Positions 17,759 through 25,443 of a DNA stretch of 64,000 nt are shown piece after piece. The stretch comes from Methanosarcina siciliae T4/M (GTDB taxonomy: Archaea > Halobacteriota > Methanosarcinia > Methanosarcinales > Methanosarcinaceae): positions 4,898,001 through 4,962,000 of the forward strand of contig NZ_CP009506.1 of assembly GCF_000970085.1 (NCBI RefSeq), written 5' to 3'. Position 1 is the stretch's first letter. Each line of letters opens with the position of its first letter. The notes beneath the pieces were generated by a model. That model worked only from the letters and a program-made list of their open reading frames with translations, did not search any database and had not been told where the DNA came from. The position numbers and the translations under genes were made by a program.

Positions 17759-18352
17759 TCATTTCTCCCTGATCAAATACGAGGTTTTCCACTTCCCGCA
17801 TCTCCTGTTGATGTAGATTTTTTTATGGTTTTCACTTTCCCAGTATAGTATCTGGAAATAACTCAACCACATTGATGCAACAGCTCCTGCTCCAACGGAA
17901 AATGTCAATTGCATGTTAAGAACACGGTTCGTATACGAGAGAAAGACTATGAGGGAAATTATGGCGGTAAAAATCCAGGTAAGTTTTTGTTTATCGGAAT
18001 TATCAACCACGGGATTTTTCTCAAGGGTATCATACCTCCGCATCTGTCTCTTCCAATCATAGATGCTGATTGTAAGGCAAACGATCAGTCCGGCAAGGAA
18101 TGCTCCTGTATTTACTCCAATCCTGGCCAGAAGCAAACCATAAGCAAAGGTAAATCCCGTGTCTATCAAAAGGACATAAGTGCAAAGCCTGGAAAATTTG
18201 CTCAAAGGTGTAGGGAGGACTCGGGATTTCTCATTTCCTGACTGGCTGTATACTCCAAAATTTTCATGAGCAATTTGGTATTCAGTCCCGGGCTTTTTTG
18301 CATTCGGGCACCATCCCATCAGTTTTTTTATGTATCTGGATTCCCGGCTTAT
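17759..18352 (-). CDS. DUF1673-like membrane protein, type C, start codon apparently ATA
   Basis: About 197 aa. SRESRYIKKLMGWCPNAKKPG, four hydrophobic segments, loop WKRQMRRYDTLEKNPVVDNSDKQK, tail YWESENHKKIYINRRCGKWK. The frame has no ATG, GTG or TTG where the family begins. The codon at the expected place is ATA (18352-18350), overlapping the upstream stop as ATAA. At the homologous junction of the duplicated block (20256) the sequence is ATGA. The nearest upstream ATG (18469) would overlap the previous gene by about 120 nt. Either ATA is used or the gene is silent. Confidence 0.55.
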   Translation of the reverse strand: MSRESRYIKKLMGWCPNAKKPGTEYQIAHENFGVYSQSGNEKSRVLPTPLSKFSRLCTYVLLIDTGFTFAYGLLLARIGVNTGAFLAGLIVCLTISIYDWKRQMRRYDTLEKNPVVDNSDKQKLTWIFTAIISLIVFLSYTNRVLNMQLTFSVGAGAVASMWLSYFQILYWESENHKKIYINRRCGKWKTSYLIREK

Positions 18353-18963
18353 GGTTCTCCCCCCCTTTCTCCAAGGACATACAGTTTTTGCTGTCCCTTC
18401 TCTCTTTTCATATACATTTTTACATGGTTTTTCCTCTCCCAGTAAATTAGCTGGAAATAGAAGCCCCACATCAGAATCATAGTTCCTGAAAAGAAAGAAT
18501 ACAGTATCTGATCGTTAAAAAGATAAGCTGCATGAGACGAGATATAAGGTAAGAAAGCTATGAGTAAACCCAAACTTAAAAATGGGAATAAGAAAACATA
18601 GAAGAATATTTTTCTGAAGGAAGGAGAAATAACAGTTTTTTCTTTTGCAGCGTCGTATTGATACATCTGCTTTTTCCAGCCGAGCAAATAGATCGGTAAA
18701 GAAAGTAAAAGGCCAAGAAGGAAAGCTTCTGTGTTTATACCTTTTTGAAATAGGTTTATATAAACAGGAGCAAAGAACATTGGTAGCAGGAGGAGCTGGG
18801 TATAAAGCCTGGAATGGGGGCCTGAAACCTCCGGACTTCTTGCTTTTTCTTCTCCCGATCGACCATATGCTTCAAAATCAGCAGAGCTGATTCGGGGTCC
18901 GGTTTCAAGTTTTTTTGCATAGGGGCACCAGCCCATGATTTTTTTGATATATTTCAAAGTCAT
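18349..18963 (-). CDS. DUF1673-like membrane protein, type C
   Basis: 204 aa. MTLKYIKKIMGWCPYAKKLE tag, linker ending EKARSPEVSG, hydrophobic pairs around a basic loop (WKKQMYQYDAAKEKTV), tail YWERKNHVKMYMKREKGQQK. It is the block-duplicate partner of 20253-20876, with the same tag, linker and tail order. Confidence 0.75.
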   Translation of the reverse strand: MTLKYIKKIMGWCPYAKKLETGPRISSADFEAYGRSGEEKARSPEVSGPHSRLYTQLLLLPMFFAPVYINLFQKGINTEAFLLGLLLSLPIYLLGWKKQMYQYDAAKEKTVISPSFRKIFFYVFLFPFLSLGLLIAFLPYISSHAAYLFNDQILYSFFSGTMILMWGFYFQLIYWERKNHVKMYMKREKGQQKLYVLGERGGEP

Positions 18964-18968
18964 GGTCG

Positions 18969-19688
18969 TTACTCCGCTCCCGCATTTACGATACAGATCT
19001 CTGACATTTTACGGTCATATACAAGCACTATTTTTCCACTCCTCTTTTCCCAGTATACATCCGTAAGGTAATACAGAAAAGCTGTCAAACAAATGCCAGC
19101 TATGCCAGATGAAAATACCGTGTTGGGCGAACCTAAGTAAAAAAGAAACACCATGGGAGAGAAATCAAACTTAAAGTAGTACAACAAAGCTATCAAACAA
19201 AAAGCAGAGATTAAATACAAAACGAATCCCCAGTTAAATTGTGAAAATAAGAGATACAGTATTACCAATGCTATTATTATATTTATTAACTTTATTATTT
19301 TCTCTTTTGACGATACAGTTATAATTTTTCTTTGTCTGCTTGAGTTCTTTATGTCATCCAGATAACTCCAGGTCCGGATACAGAGGCTCAGGTTAAAAAT
19401 AATTCCTAAAATTACCCCGGATATGAAACGTTCATCCACGGGGCTAACTCCCCGGAATCCGATCAGATATATGGAAAAGAGAGTAAACACGGAGGAATCT
19501 ATTAATGACCTGTTATGACGTTTGTTCCACCAGCCGGGAGATGGAACCGGAGAATTCCCGGCATCTTTTCTCCCGGATTGGTTATCAACTTCCAGATATT
19601 CAGGGCAGGTGGAATGTTTGGTTTCAAATGCTCTGGCATTAGGACACCATCCCATCAGTTTTTTGATACTTTTTATGAATACATCCAT
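18969..19688 (-). CDS. DUF1673-like membrane protein, type C variant
   Basis: 239 aa. MDVFIKSIKKLMGWCPNARAFE tag, linker NQSGRKDAGNSPVPSPGWWNKRHNRSL, about six hydrophobic segments and the tail YWEKRSGKIVLVYDR. Partner of 20873-21469, which has the same start, the same W-W-N-K-R-H-N-R element and the same tail but about 40 fewer residues in the middle. In this copy the gene follows a decayed regulator. Confidence 0.75.
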   Translation of the reverse strand: MDVFIKSIKKLMGWCPNARAFETKHSTCPEYLEVDNQSGRKDAGNSPVPSPGWWNKRHNRSLIDSSVFTLFSIYLIGFRGVSPVDERFISGVILGIIFNLSLCIRTWSYLDDIKNSSRQRKIITVSSKEKIIKLINIIIALVILYLLFSQFNWGFVLYLISAFCLIALLYYFKFDFSPMVFLFYLGSPNTVFSSGIAGICLTAFLYYLTDVYWEKRSGKIVLVYDRKMSEICIVNAGAE

Positions 19689-19704
19689 CGTTTACCCTTC
19701 CTTC

Positions 19705-19946
19705 AATTTTGCCTGACTGAACCGGTCTGTTCCACCAGTTCTTTCAATTTTCTGAACAATTCATCTGCAATTTTTGTGAAATCTTCGATACTCTAAAGCT
19801 TGAGTTGCATTTTTTCTGCAAGGTCATGGAGCGGTTCGATATATTCTCTTTACCGGTTGCAGGACCCACGTTCTCCTTCGTGTTCGTACCGGACCTGCAT
19901 TCTATATTTTGCCAAAACAAAATTATTTCGCTGGCTTTGAAAAGAA
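19705..19946 (-). pseudogene. Decayed 3' half of the HTH regulator gene
   Basis: Matches, with frameshifts and stops, the 3' half of the intact regulator at 21504-21959 (from the codons for FKANAII through EHEGE to KLKELVEE). One of the conserved Cys codons is now Arg and a stop follows. It is fused upstream to a truncated DUF1673-like gene, which marks a duplication junction near 19946. Confidence 0.7.
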
Positions 19947-20256
19947 CTGAAGGTAAACTCCAATTAAAAATAATACCGACCCTATTCCTACCATAAGTGA
20001 TGATATGTTACCCTTTAAATTCAGAGCAAGTGACGATACCGCAACTAAAGAACCTATACTTGTAAACAGCAATCCAATTCTTTTCATGTGGCCAAAATTG
20101 CTTCTGGTCTTTTCTTCTCCTGATCGATCACTTTTTTCTCCCCCGGATAGATCAGATACTTCAAAGTTAGCAGGGCTAATTTGAGGTCTGATTTCAGAGG
20201 CTTTCGTTTGGGCACCATCCCATCAGCTTTTTTATGTATTCGACTTTCCAGTTCAT
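19923..20256 (-). pseudogene. Frameshifted DUF1673-like gene
   Basis: ATG 20256 overlaps the upstream stop as ATGA and opens MNWKVEYIKKLMGWCPNESL, which ends in a stop. Moving one frame restores KASEIRPQISPANFE, aligning with the linker of the 20253-20876 product, followed by a short piece with two hydrophobic segments (MKRIGLLFTSIGSL... and LMVGIGSVLFLIGVYLQFF). The original C-terminus has been replaced by the decayed regulator fragment. Confidence 0.7.
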
Positions 20257-20876
20257 AATTCTCCTTTCTTCTCTCTAAAGGCGCATACCTTTTGGAATCC
20301 CTTTTCACTTTTTATATAAATTCTCATATGATTTTTCCTTTCCCAGTAAATTAACTGCAGATAACTTCCCCACATAAAGATCCAAGCCCCTGCAAAAAAA
20401 GAATACAGTGACCGAGCGTTAAGAAAAGAGGGAATATAAGACAAGAAAAACATGGGCAAAATCAAAACTAAAATTAGGGCTAAAAAAACCCGGAAGAATG
20501 TTTTTTTAAAGGAAGAACCAACAATAGTTTTTTTTGCCAGAGCATCATAATGTCGCATCTGCTTTTTCCAGCAGAGCAAATAGATAAGCAGAGAAAGTGA
20601 AAATCCTAAAAAGAAGGCTTCTGCATTTATACCCTTTCGAAAGAGTAAATTCAGGTAAACAGGGGTTATGAAAAGTGTTGGTAGAAGGATTCTTACATCA
20701 AGTCTGGAAAATAGACTGGAAAATCTACCCCAAATCCTTGGGCTCCTGGCTTTTTCCCCTCTGGATTGATCATATTCTTCAAAATTAGCAGGGATAATTT
20801 GAGGTCTGATTTCAGAGGCTTTTGCATAGGGACACCACCCACTCAGTTTTTTAATATATTCAAGGGTCATTGTCAT
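20253..20876 (-). CDS. DUF1673-like membrane protein, type C
   Basis: 207 aa. Tag LEYIKKLSGWCPYAKASE (Met of the tag replaced by Ser), linker FEEYDQSRGEKARSPRIWG, basic loop WKKQMRHYDALAKKTIVG, tail YWERKNHMRIYIKSEKGFQK. Start overlaps the upstream stop (ATGA, 20873-20876). Block partner of 18349-18963. Confidence 0.75.
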   Translation of the reverse strand: MTMTLEYIKKLSGWCPYAKASEIRPQIIPANFEEYDQSRGEKARSPRIWGRFSSLFSRLDVRILLPTLFITPVYLNLLFRKGINAEAFFLGFSLSLLIYLLCWKKQMRHYDALAKKTIVGSSFKKTFFRVFLALILVLILPMFFLSYIPSFLNARSLYSFFAGAWIFMWGSYLQLIYWERKNHMRIYIKSEKGFQKVCAFREKKGEL

Positions 20877-21469
20877 CGCTCCGCATCCCTATTCATAACA
20901 TAGATCTCTGGCGCGTAAAACCCTTCCAGAAGCACAATTTTTTTGTTTTTCTTTTCCCAGTATACATCCGAAAGGTAATACAGAAAAGCTGTCAAACAAA
21001 AGCCGGAAATAAACGTTAAAATAACTCCCAATCCAAGCAATGAAGACTGTATAAGCAGTGTTGTCAGACCTAATATTCCAGCTATAACTATCAAGTTATT
21101 TTTCGTCTGAATTCTTTTGCTGGAGTTTTTCATTTTATTTAAGAAATTCCAGTTCCAGATGCACAGGAGCAGGTTAAAAACGGTTCCGATAATTAACCCA
21201 AACACGAAATCTTTATTCATGGGATGCACTTCCATAAATCCAATCCCCAATACAGAAAAAACAGTCAGCCCGGAGGATATTACTAATGCCCTATTATGGC
21301 GTTTGTTCCACCAACTTGGAGATGAAATCGGGGTATTTCCGGCATCTTTTCCTCTGGATTGGTTATCAGCTTCCAAATATTTGGGGCAGATGGAATGTCT
21401 AACTTCAAGTGCTTTAGCGTTAGGACACCATCCAATAAGTTTCTTTATACTCTCTGTGAATACATCCAT
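20873..21469 (-). CDS. DUF1673-like membrane protein, type C variant
   Basis: 198 aa. MDVFTESIKKLIGWCPNAKALE tag, linker DNQSRGKDAGNTPISSPSWWNKRHNRAL, four to five hydrophobic segments, tail YWEKKNKKIVLLEG. It begins 34 nt after the regulator stop and is the first membrane gene of the run. Block partner of 18969-19688. Confidence 0.75.
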   Translation of the reverse strand: MDVFTESIKKLIGWCPNAKALEVRHSICPKYLEADNQSRGKDAGNTPISSPSWWNKRHNRALVISSGLTVFSVLGIGFMEVHPMNKDFVFGLIIGTVFNLLLCIWNWNFLNKMKNSSKRIQTKNNLIVIAGILGLTTLLIQSSLLGLGVILTFISGFCLTAFLYYLSDVYWEKKNKKIVLLEGFYAPEIYVMNRDAER

Positions 21470-21503
21470 TGTTTACCCTTCCTTCAATTTCACCTGCCTT
21501 AAA

Positions 21504-21959
21504 TCAGGCCTCTTCCACCAGTTCTTTCAATTTACCAAACAATTCATCCGCAATCTTTGTGGGGTCTTCCGTACTCTGAAGTTTAAGCTGCATCTCTTCT
21601 GCAAAGTCCCAGAGAAGTTCGATACATTCCCTGTATCTCTCGCAGGACCCGCATTCTCCTTCATGTTCGTACCAGACCTGCATTCCGTGTTTTGCCGAGA
21701 CAAAGATTATTGCGTTGGCTTTGAAAGGAATTGATCTTCCGAAGAGGATTCCTTTCTTTGAGTCCAGTTTCTCTACTTCTATCCTGTTTGCCCCGGCCAT
21801 CTCAAGCAGAGTCTCTTCTATACGTTTATCCATACTGAGGAGGGCTCGCGAGACTGCCTGCCTGGAGACCCCGAAATGCTTTGCAATATTGATGTTTGGG
21901 AGCCCGTTTCGGCGTAGAACCCAGAATTCAAACTGTTTCTCACCTGCCGGAAGGAACAT
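21504..21959 (-). CDS. HTH transcriptional regulator with Cys/His cluster
   Basis: 151 aa. Residues about 8-50 form a helix-turn-helix of the Tfx/sigma-region-4 kind (EFWVLRRNGLPNINIAKHFGVSRQAVSRAL). The C-terminal half has His91, His99, Cys103, Cys106 and Cys112 (HEGECGSCERYREC), a possible metal or redox site. It heads the DUF1673-like run in the same orientation and is the only regulator in it, so it probably controls the array or itself. It appears leaderless: the ATG lies about 22 nt after the TATA box. Family assignment is tentative. Confidence 0.75.
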   Translation of the reverse strand: MFLPAGEKQFEFWVLRRNGLPNINIAKHFGVSRQAVSRALLSMDKRIEETLLEMAGANRIEVEKLDSKKGILFGRSIPFKANAIIFVSAKHGMQVWYEHEGECGSCERYRECIELLWDFAEEMQLKLQSTEDPTKIADELFGKLKELVEEA

Positions 21960-21981
21960 AAGTAAACATGTGAATGTTGAC

Positions 21982-21996
21982 TATATATAGTTTTCG
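21982..21996 (-). promoter_or_regulatory. BRE/TATA promoter of regulator and membrane-protein run
   Basis: On the minus strand CGAAAA (BRE-like, 21996-21991) is followed by CTATATATAG (21990-21981). The regulator start codon is about 22 nt downstream, so the transcript should be leaderless. This is the clearest promoter for the 9.5-kb run. Confidence 0.65.
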
Positions 21997-22211
21997 ATCT
22001 CCTTAACTTTTTTGAGTCACCTTTCTGAAAATCTTTGTCTGATGGAAAATCCTGGATTTTTGTTTGGAATAGTTAGATGATATGGCCATAAAGAATATAT
22101 GGAACAAGGTTAGAATTTGTGTACAAATATGAATATTTATTGAATAGTATATAATTTCCAATTGGATCTTATGCTAATATAAGTTGGAAGCTGAGGATGA
22201 GTTGAGTATCT

Positions 22212-22598
22212 ATGCCAGAAGAGGATTGTTCAGATAAAAATTTAGAAATTCTATTCCTTTCGGAAGATTCTCGAAAACTGGTACAGACTCTTTCTAATAC
22301 AAATTCTCTAAAAATCCTGAAGCTTCTGGAAACTAAGGATATGTCAGCAGGTGAGCTTGCAGAAAAACTCAGTTTGGGCTTAAGCACTCTCAAATACAAT
22401 CTTGATTCCCTTTTAGATGCAGATATGATAAGAGTTTCAGAGGTTAAATGGAGCCAGAGGGGAAGAAAAATAAAGATTTACGAGCCGGTTGAAAAAATAA
22501 TAGTTCTTGTGCCGGGCTGCAGGAATAGCTGTAAGGAAGAAATCCTTGGCATATTCTTAAAGAATACGCAAGGAAACTTCTGCATCGACGGAGACTAA
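22212..22598 (+). CDS. ArsR-like winged-helix regulator
   Basis: 128 aa. Residues about 25-95 form a winged helix (SNTNSLKILKLLETKDMSAGELAEKLSLGLSTLKYNLDSLLDADMIRVSE) with the wing RGRKIKIYEPVEKIIVLV. Many relatives in these archaea continue into a membrane or sensor domain; this one ends after a Cys-containing tail (VPGCRNSC). Divergent from the HTH regulator. A TATA element (GTATATAAT) lies near 22148. A decayed relative is found near 26985-27110. Confidence 0.75.
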   Translation: MPEEDCSDKNLEILFLSEDSRKLVQTLSNTNSLKILKLLETKDMSAGELAEKLSLGLSTLKYNLDSLLDADMIRVSEVKWSQRGRKIKIYEPVEKIIVLVPGCRNSCKEEILGIFLKNTQGNFCIDGD

Positions 22599-22817
22599 TA
22601 TTTTTTAGAATTTGTTGAAAACTGATATTATCATCTTAGACTGCAGAAGTAACTAAATGCGGTAGTTCTCAATCTGTTCAAGATATGGTTTTGATAAAAT
22701 CTGAATTTTTGAGATTAACTTCCTTTTATATTATTAACATATGAAATAAAAGTAAAAAAAATGAGTATAAAGAGGTTGACTAGTGACTAAAAACTCAAAA
22801 TCTAATTATCTTGGTAG

Positions 22818-23383
22818 TTGTATATATTGGTAGTTGTAATAATTATTGTGGCGTCAGTACTTTTTTATTCCTATTTCATGGGCCAGCTCCTCTGGGGCAT
22901 TATAGCTGCGGGGATGGTTATTCTGATTGCAGGTATGCTACTTTTTTTGCCGGTTATCGCAGATCCTTTGAGCTTATCCCATTACAGGGGAAATGAGAAA
23001 TCCGAATCTTTTGGCGTTGAATCTACATGCCTGGGCGATTCCAGAGTTTATGAAAGGCCATTTTTCTTCATCGGTGTGCCTTTAATTATGATTGCGTTTG
23101 GAGGCTTGTTTTCTAAGTACGAGAGTATATTTTCCATAGCATATGAGAGTGGAACAACATTGGTTCTATATCATGGACTCTGTATTGTTTCAAAAGACGA
23201 CAAACTTAGTATTAGGGGTAAATGGTACAGGGGAAAAAGCTCGGAATACAGGGAGATATCGTTGTTGCGGACAGAGTTGAAAACCTGAGTTCCGGAATTG
23301 TATTTGCACCCACTAACTTCATAGAAAATATGAATTTCTTTGCTGATTTTGAGAAAAGTGTACAGGCAAGTGTTTCCATGTAA
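22818..23383 (+). pseudogene. Membrane protein gene interrupted by a frameshift
   Basis: The first frame (22818-23288, TTG start, no ribosome binding site) encodes two adjacent hydrophobic helices, a soluble piece, a third helix (FIGVPLIMIAFGG) and a beta-rich segment. It runs out shortly after 23220. A second frame (23222-23383) continues with GIQGDIVVADRVENLSSGIVFAPTNFIENMNFFAD in an equally protein-like way. The simplest reading is one gene broken by a small indel near 23220. No family recognised. Confidence 0.45.
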
Positions 23384-23582
23384 AATTGGAAAACAATTTC
23401 CAATAAACGCAAGTCTTTTTTTCGGATTTTTTGTCAAAAATCTATTTATCGATGCCAGTCAAAGAGGAAACTGCCCTATAGGTTGGCTCCCTCAGTCTCC
23501 TTCTATCTCAAAGTCTGCAGGTAGATGAATCAGCATGAAAAAAGAATCAGCATGAAAAAAACTGCTTGAGAGATGAACCGTC

Positions 23583-25310
23583 ATGAAAAGGACTTTAGAC
23601 TACATACGAAAGGGATTGAAGGTCAGGCCCCGCATTTTTATCTGTTGCGTGCTGGCCTTCTGCTTCTTACTGCTCGTATTCACAGGCTCTACCTCTGCCA
23701 AAACAGTTACTGTGGATGCACAGGGGTGGGGAGATTCCCGCAGCATCCAGGCCGCTGTGGACATGGCAGAAGATGGAGACACGGTTTTTGTATATGCAGG
23801 GGAATACAATGAAAATGTGGTTGTGGACAAATATCTAACATTGATTGCAGAGGACAGGGATGCTTCCTCCACCCTCCGGAAGAGTGATGATTCTGATAGT
23901 TCTGAGTTCGGTAAAATAGTGGTAGAAGCTGATAAAATCACAGAAGAATTTGGCCTTGACCCCATGTATGAAACCTTAATGTACATCTCTCCCTCAATTA
24001 AAAAAGCAAGTTCTGATTATCTGCCGTTGATTCTTGATGCTTCCGGGCAGATAGACCTGCTCGAAGAAATCAAAAATGGACCCTTTTCGGAATCAGAAAA
24101 GCTCTTACTCGAAGAATCGGTTCGGGAAATCCGAAGAAAATATCCTGTCGGTTTTGTCAGAAGGGATCGGGTTGTTTACGCTTATCTTATTTCATCCGAA
24201 AGAGAGCTTGATGACGATAACGAGGGAAATATTACTGAAAGAGCAGAGCTTGAAAACATGACTGAAAACGTTTCTACTAATATCTCAGAAAACATAATTG
24301 AAAACAGAAGCTTTGCCCCTTCGGTCAAATTGTACCTGACGGAGGACGAAAATAGAACCCTAGACAGAATTCAGGGAGTAAGTATGGCATACAGGGACCT
24401 TTTTCGGAGAATAAGGGAGGTGGATTTAAAGGATACGGATTTCGGGCAATACGAAGTTGATGAGGAGGTTATTGAATACGGAAATTCTGTGCCGGGTGAC
24501 GATTCCGGAGAATTCGTAATTTTCCAGTCCAGGCCGCTTGATAATGTAATCATTATTCCTATCGATCCTGATTTTCCGGCTCTTGAAATCAATGCTGATA
24601 ATGTAACTGCTCAGGGTTTTGTGATCAAATCCGATCGGGGAGAGAGACCTGAGACAGGTCTTCTCCTTCTAGGGGCCGGAAATTGCACACTTTTAAAAAA
24701 TAGAGTTTCGGGTACGAAACACGGGATTTTTCTCCGGAACTGCACGGACTGCGTTCTGGAAAGTAATCACCTTGACTCGAACAATGAAGCTCTCGTAATA
24801 GAAAACTCTAACAGAAGCCTTTTCAGGGCCAATATTGTGGAAAGGGGAAACAATGGAATTTACCTTAAAGATTCGGATGAGAACCGGCTCTTTGAAAACC
24901 GTGCAGAGGACTTTTCCTCAGGGTTCAGAATAGAAGAAAGCATGGGAAACACCATCGAGTCCAATATTGCGGCCTGCAACATCCAGGCAGGCTTTTATCT
25001 GCTAAAAGCGGCGGGAAATCAACTTGGTAATAACAGTGCCAATAATAATTTCCAGTGTGGGATAAGCCTGGAAACCTCTCCCGGAAACACTCTTGTCCAT
25101 AATGAATTGTGGGCTAATATGCATGGAATTTCCCTTGAAGATGCCAGCAACGAAAATTCCGTGCATGACAATCAACTCTTTGAATGTGAAAAAGGGCTTC
25201 TTGTGAGTAAAGACTCGACCGAAAACCGCATCTACAACAATAAGATCCGCTTGAGGAAAATACAGGATAAATCCTGGATTGGAGAGATCCTTGACCAGAT
25301 ATTTATTTAA
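23583..25310 (+). CDS. Secreted NosD-like right-handed beta-helix protein
   Basis: 575 aa. Residues about 18-40 form a signal peptide or N-terminal anchor. Next comes a start-of-helix motif (WGDSRSIQAAVDMAEDGDTVFVYAGEYNENVVV), a roughly 200-residue acidic insert, then 10 or so CASH/NosD repeats (patterns like N-x-G-I-x-L-x-x-S-x-x-N-x-x-x-x-N, from about residue 340). Such proteins are typical of Methanosarcina cell surfaces. The next gene is a membrane-anchored regulator 130 nt downstream. Ligand unknown. Confidence 0.82.
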   Translation: MKRTLDYIRKGLKVRPRIFICCVLAFCFLLLVFTGSTSAKTVTVDAQGWGDSRSIQAAVDMAEDGDTVFVYAGEYNENVVVDKYLTLIAEDRDASSTLRKSDDSDSSEFGKIVVEADKITEEFGLDPMYETLMYISPSIKKASSDYLPLILDASGQIDLLEEIKNGPFSESEKLLLEESVREIRRKYPVGFVRRDRVVYAYLISSERELDDDNEGNITERAELENMTENVSTNISENIIENRSFAPSVKLYLTEDENRTLDRIQGVSMAYRDLFRRIREVDLKDTDFGQYEVDEEVIEYGNSVPGDDSGEFVIFQSRPLDNVIIIPIDPDFPALEINADNVTAQGFVIKSDRGERPETGLLLLGAGNCTLLKNRVSGTKHGIFLRNCTDCVLESNHLDSNNEALVIENSNRSLFRANIVERGNNGIYLKDSDENRLFENRAEDFSSGFRIEESMGNTIESNIAACNIQAGFYLLKAAGNQLGNNSANNNFQCGISLETSPGNTLVHNELWANMHGISLEDASNENSVHDNQLFECEKGLLVSKDSTENRIYNNKIRLRKIQDKSWIGEILDQIFI

Positions 25311-25443
25311 TCAAAATGAGGTCCAAACCCAGATCTCAGTGCCGGATACAATTTCAGACCTCAGATTCTGACAGAGGCATAGACCTCAGAAACTTGTACA
25401 GTTATAGTGGTGAAAAATTTCAGTAAGCAGGGATAGTGAAAAT

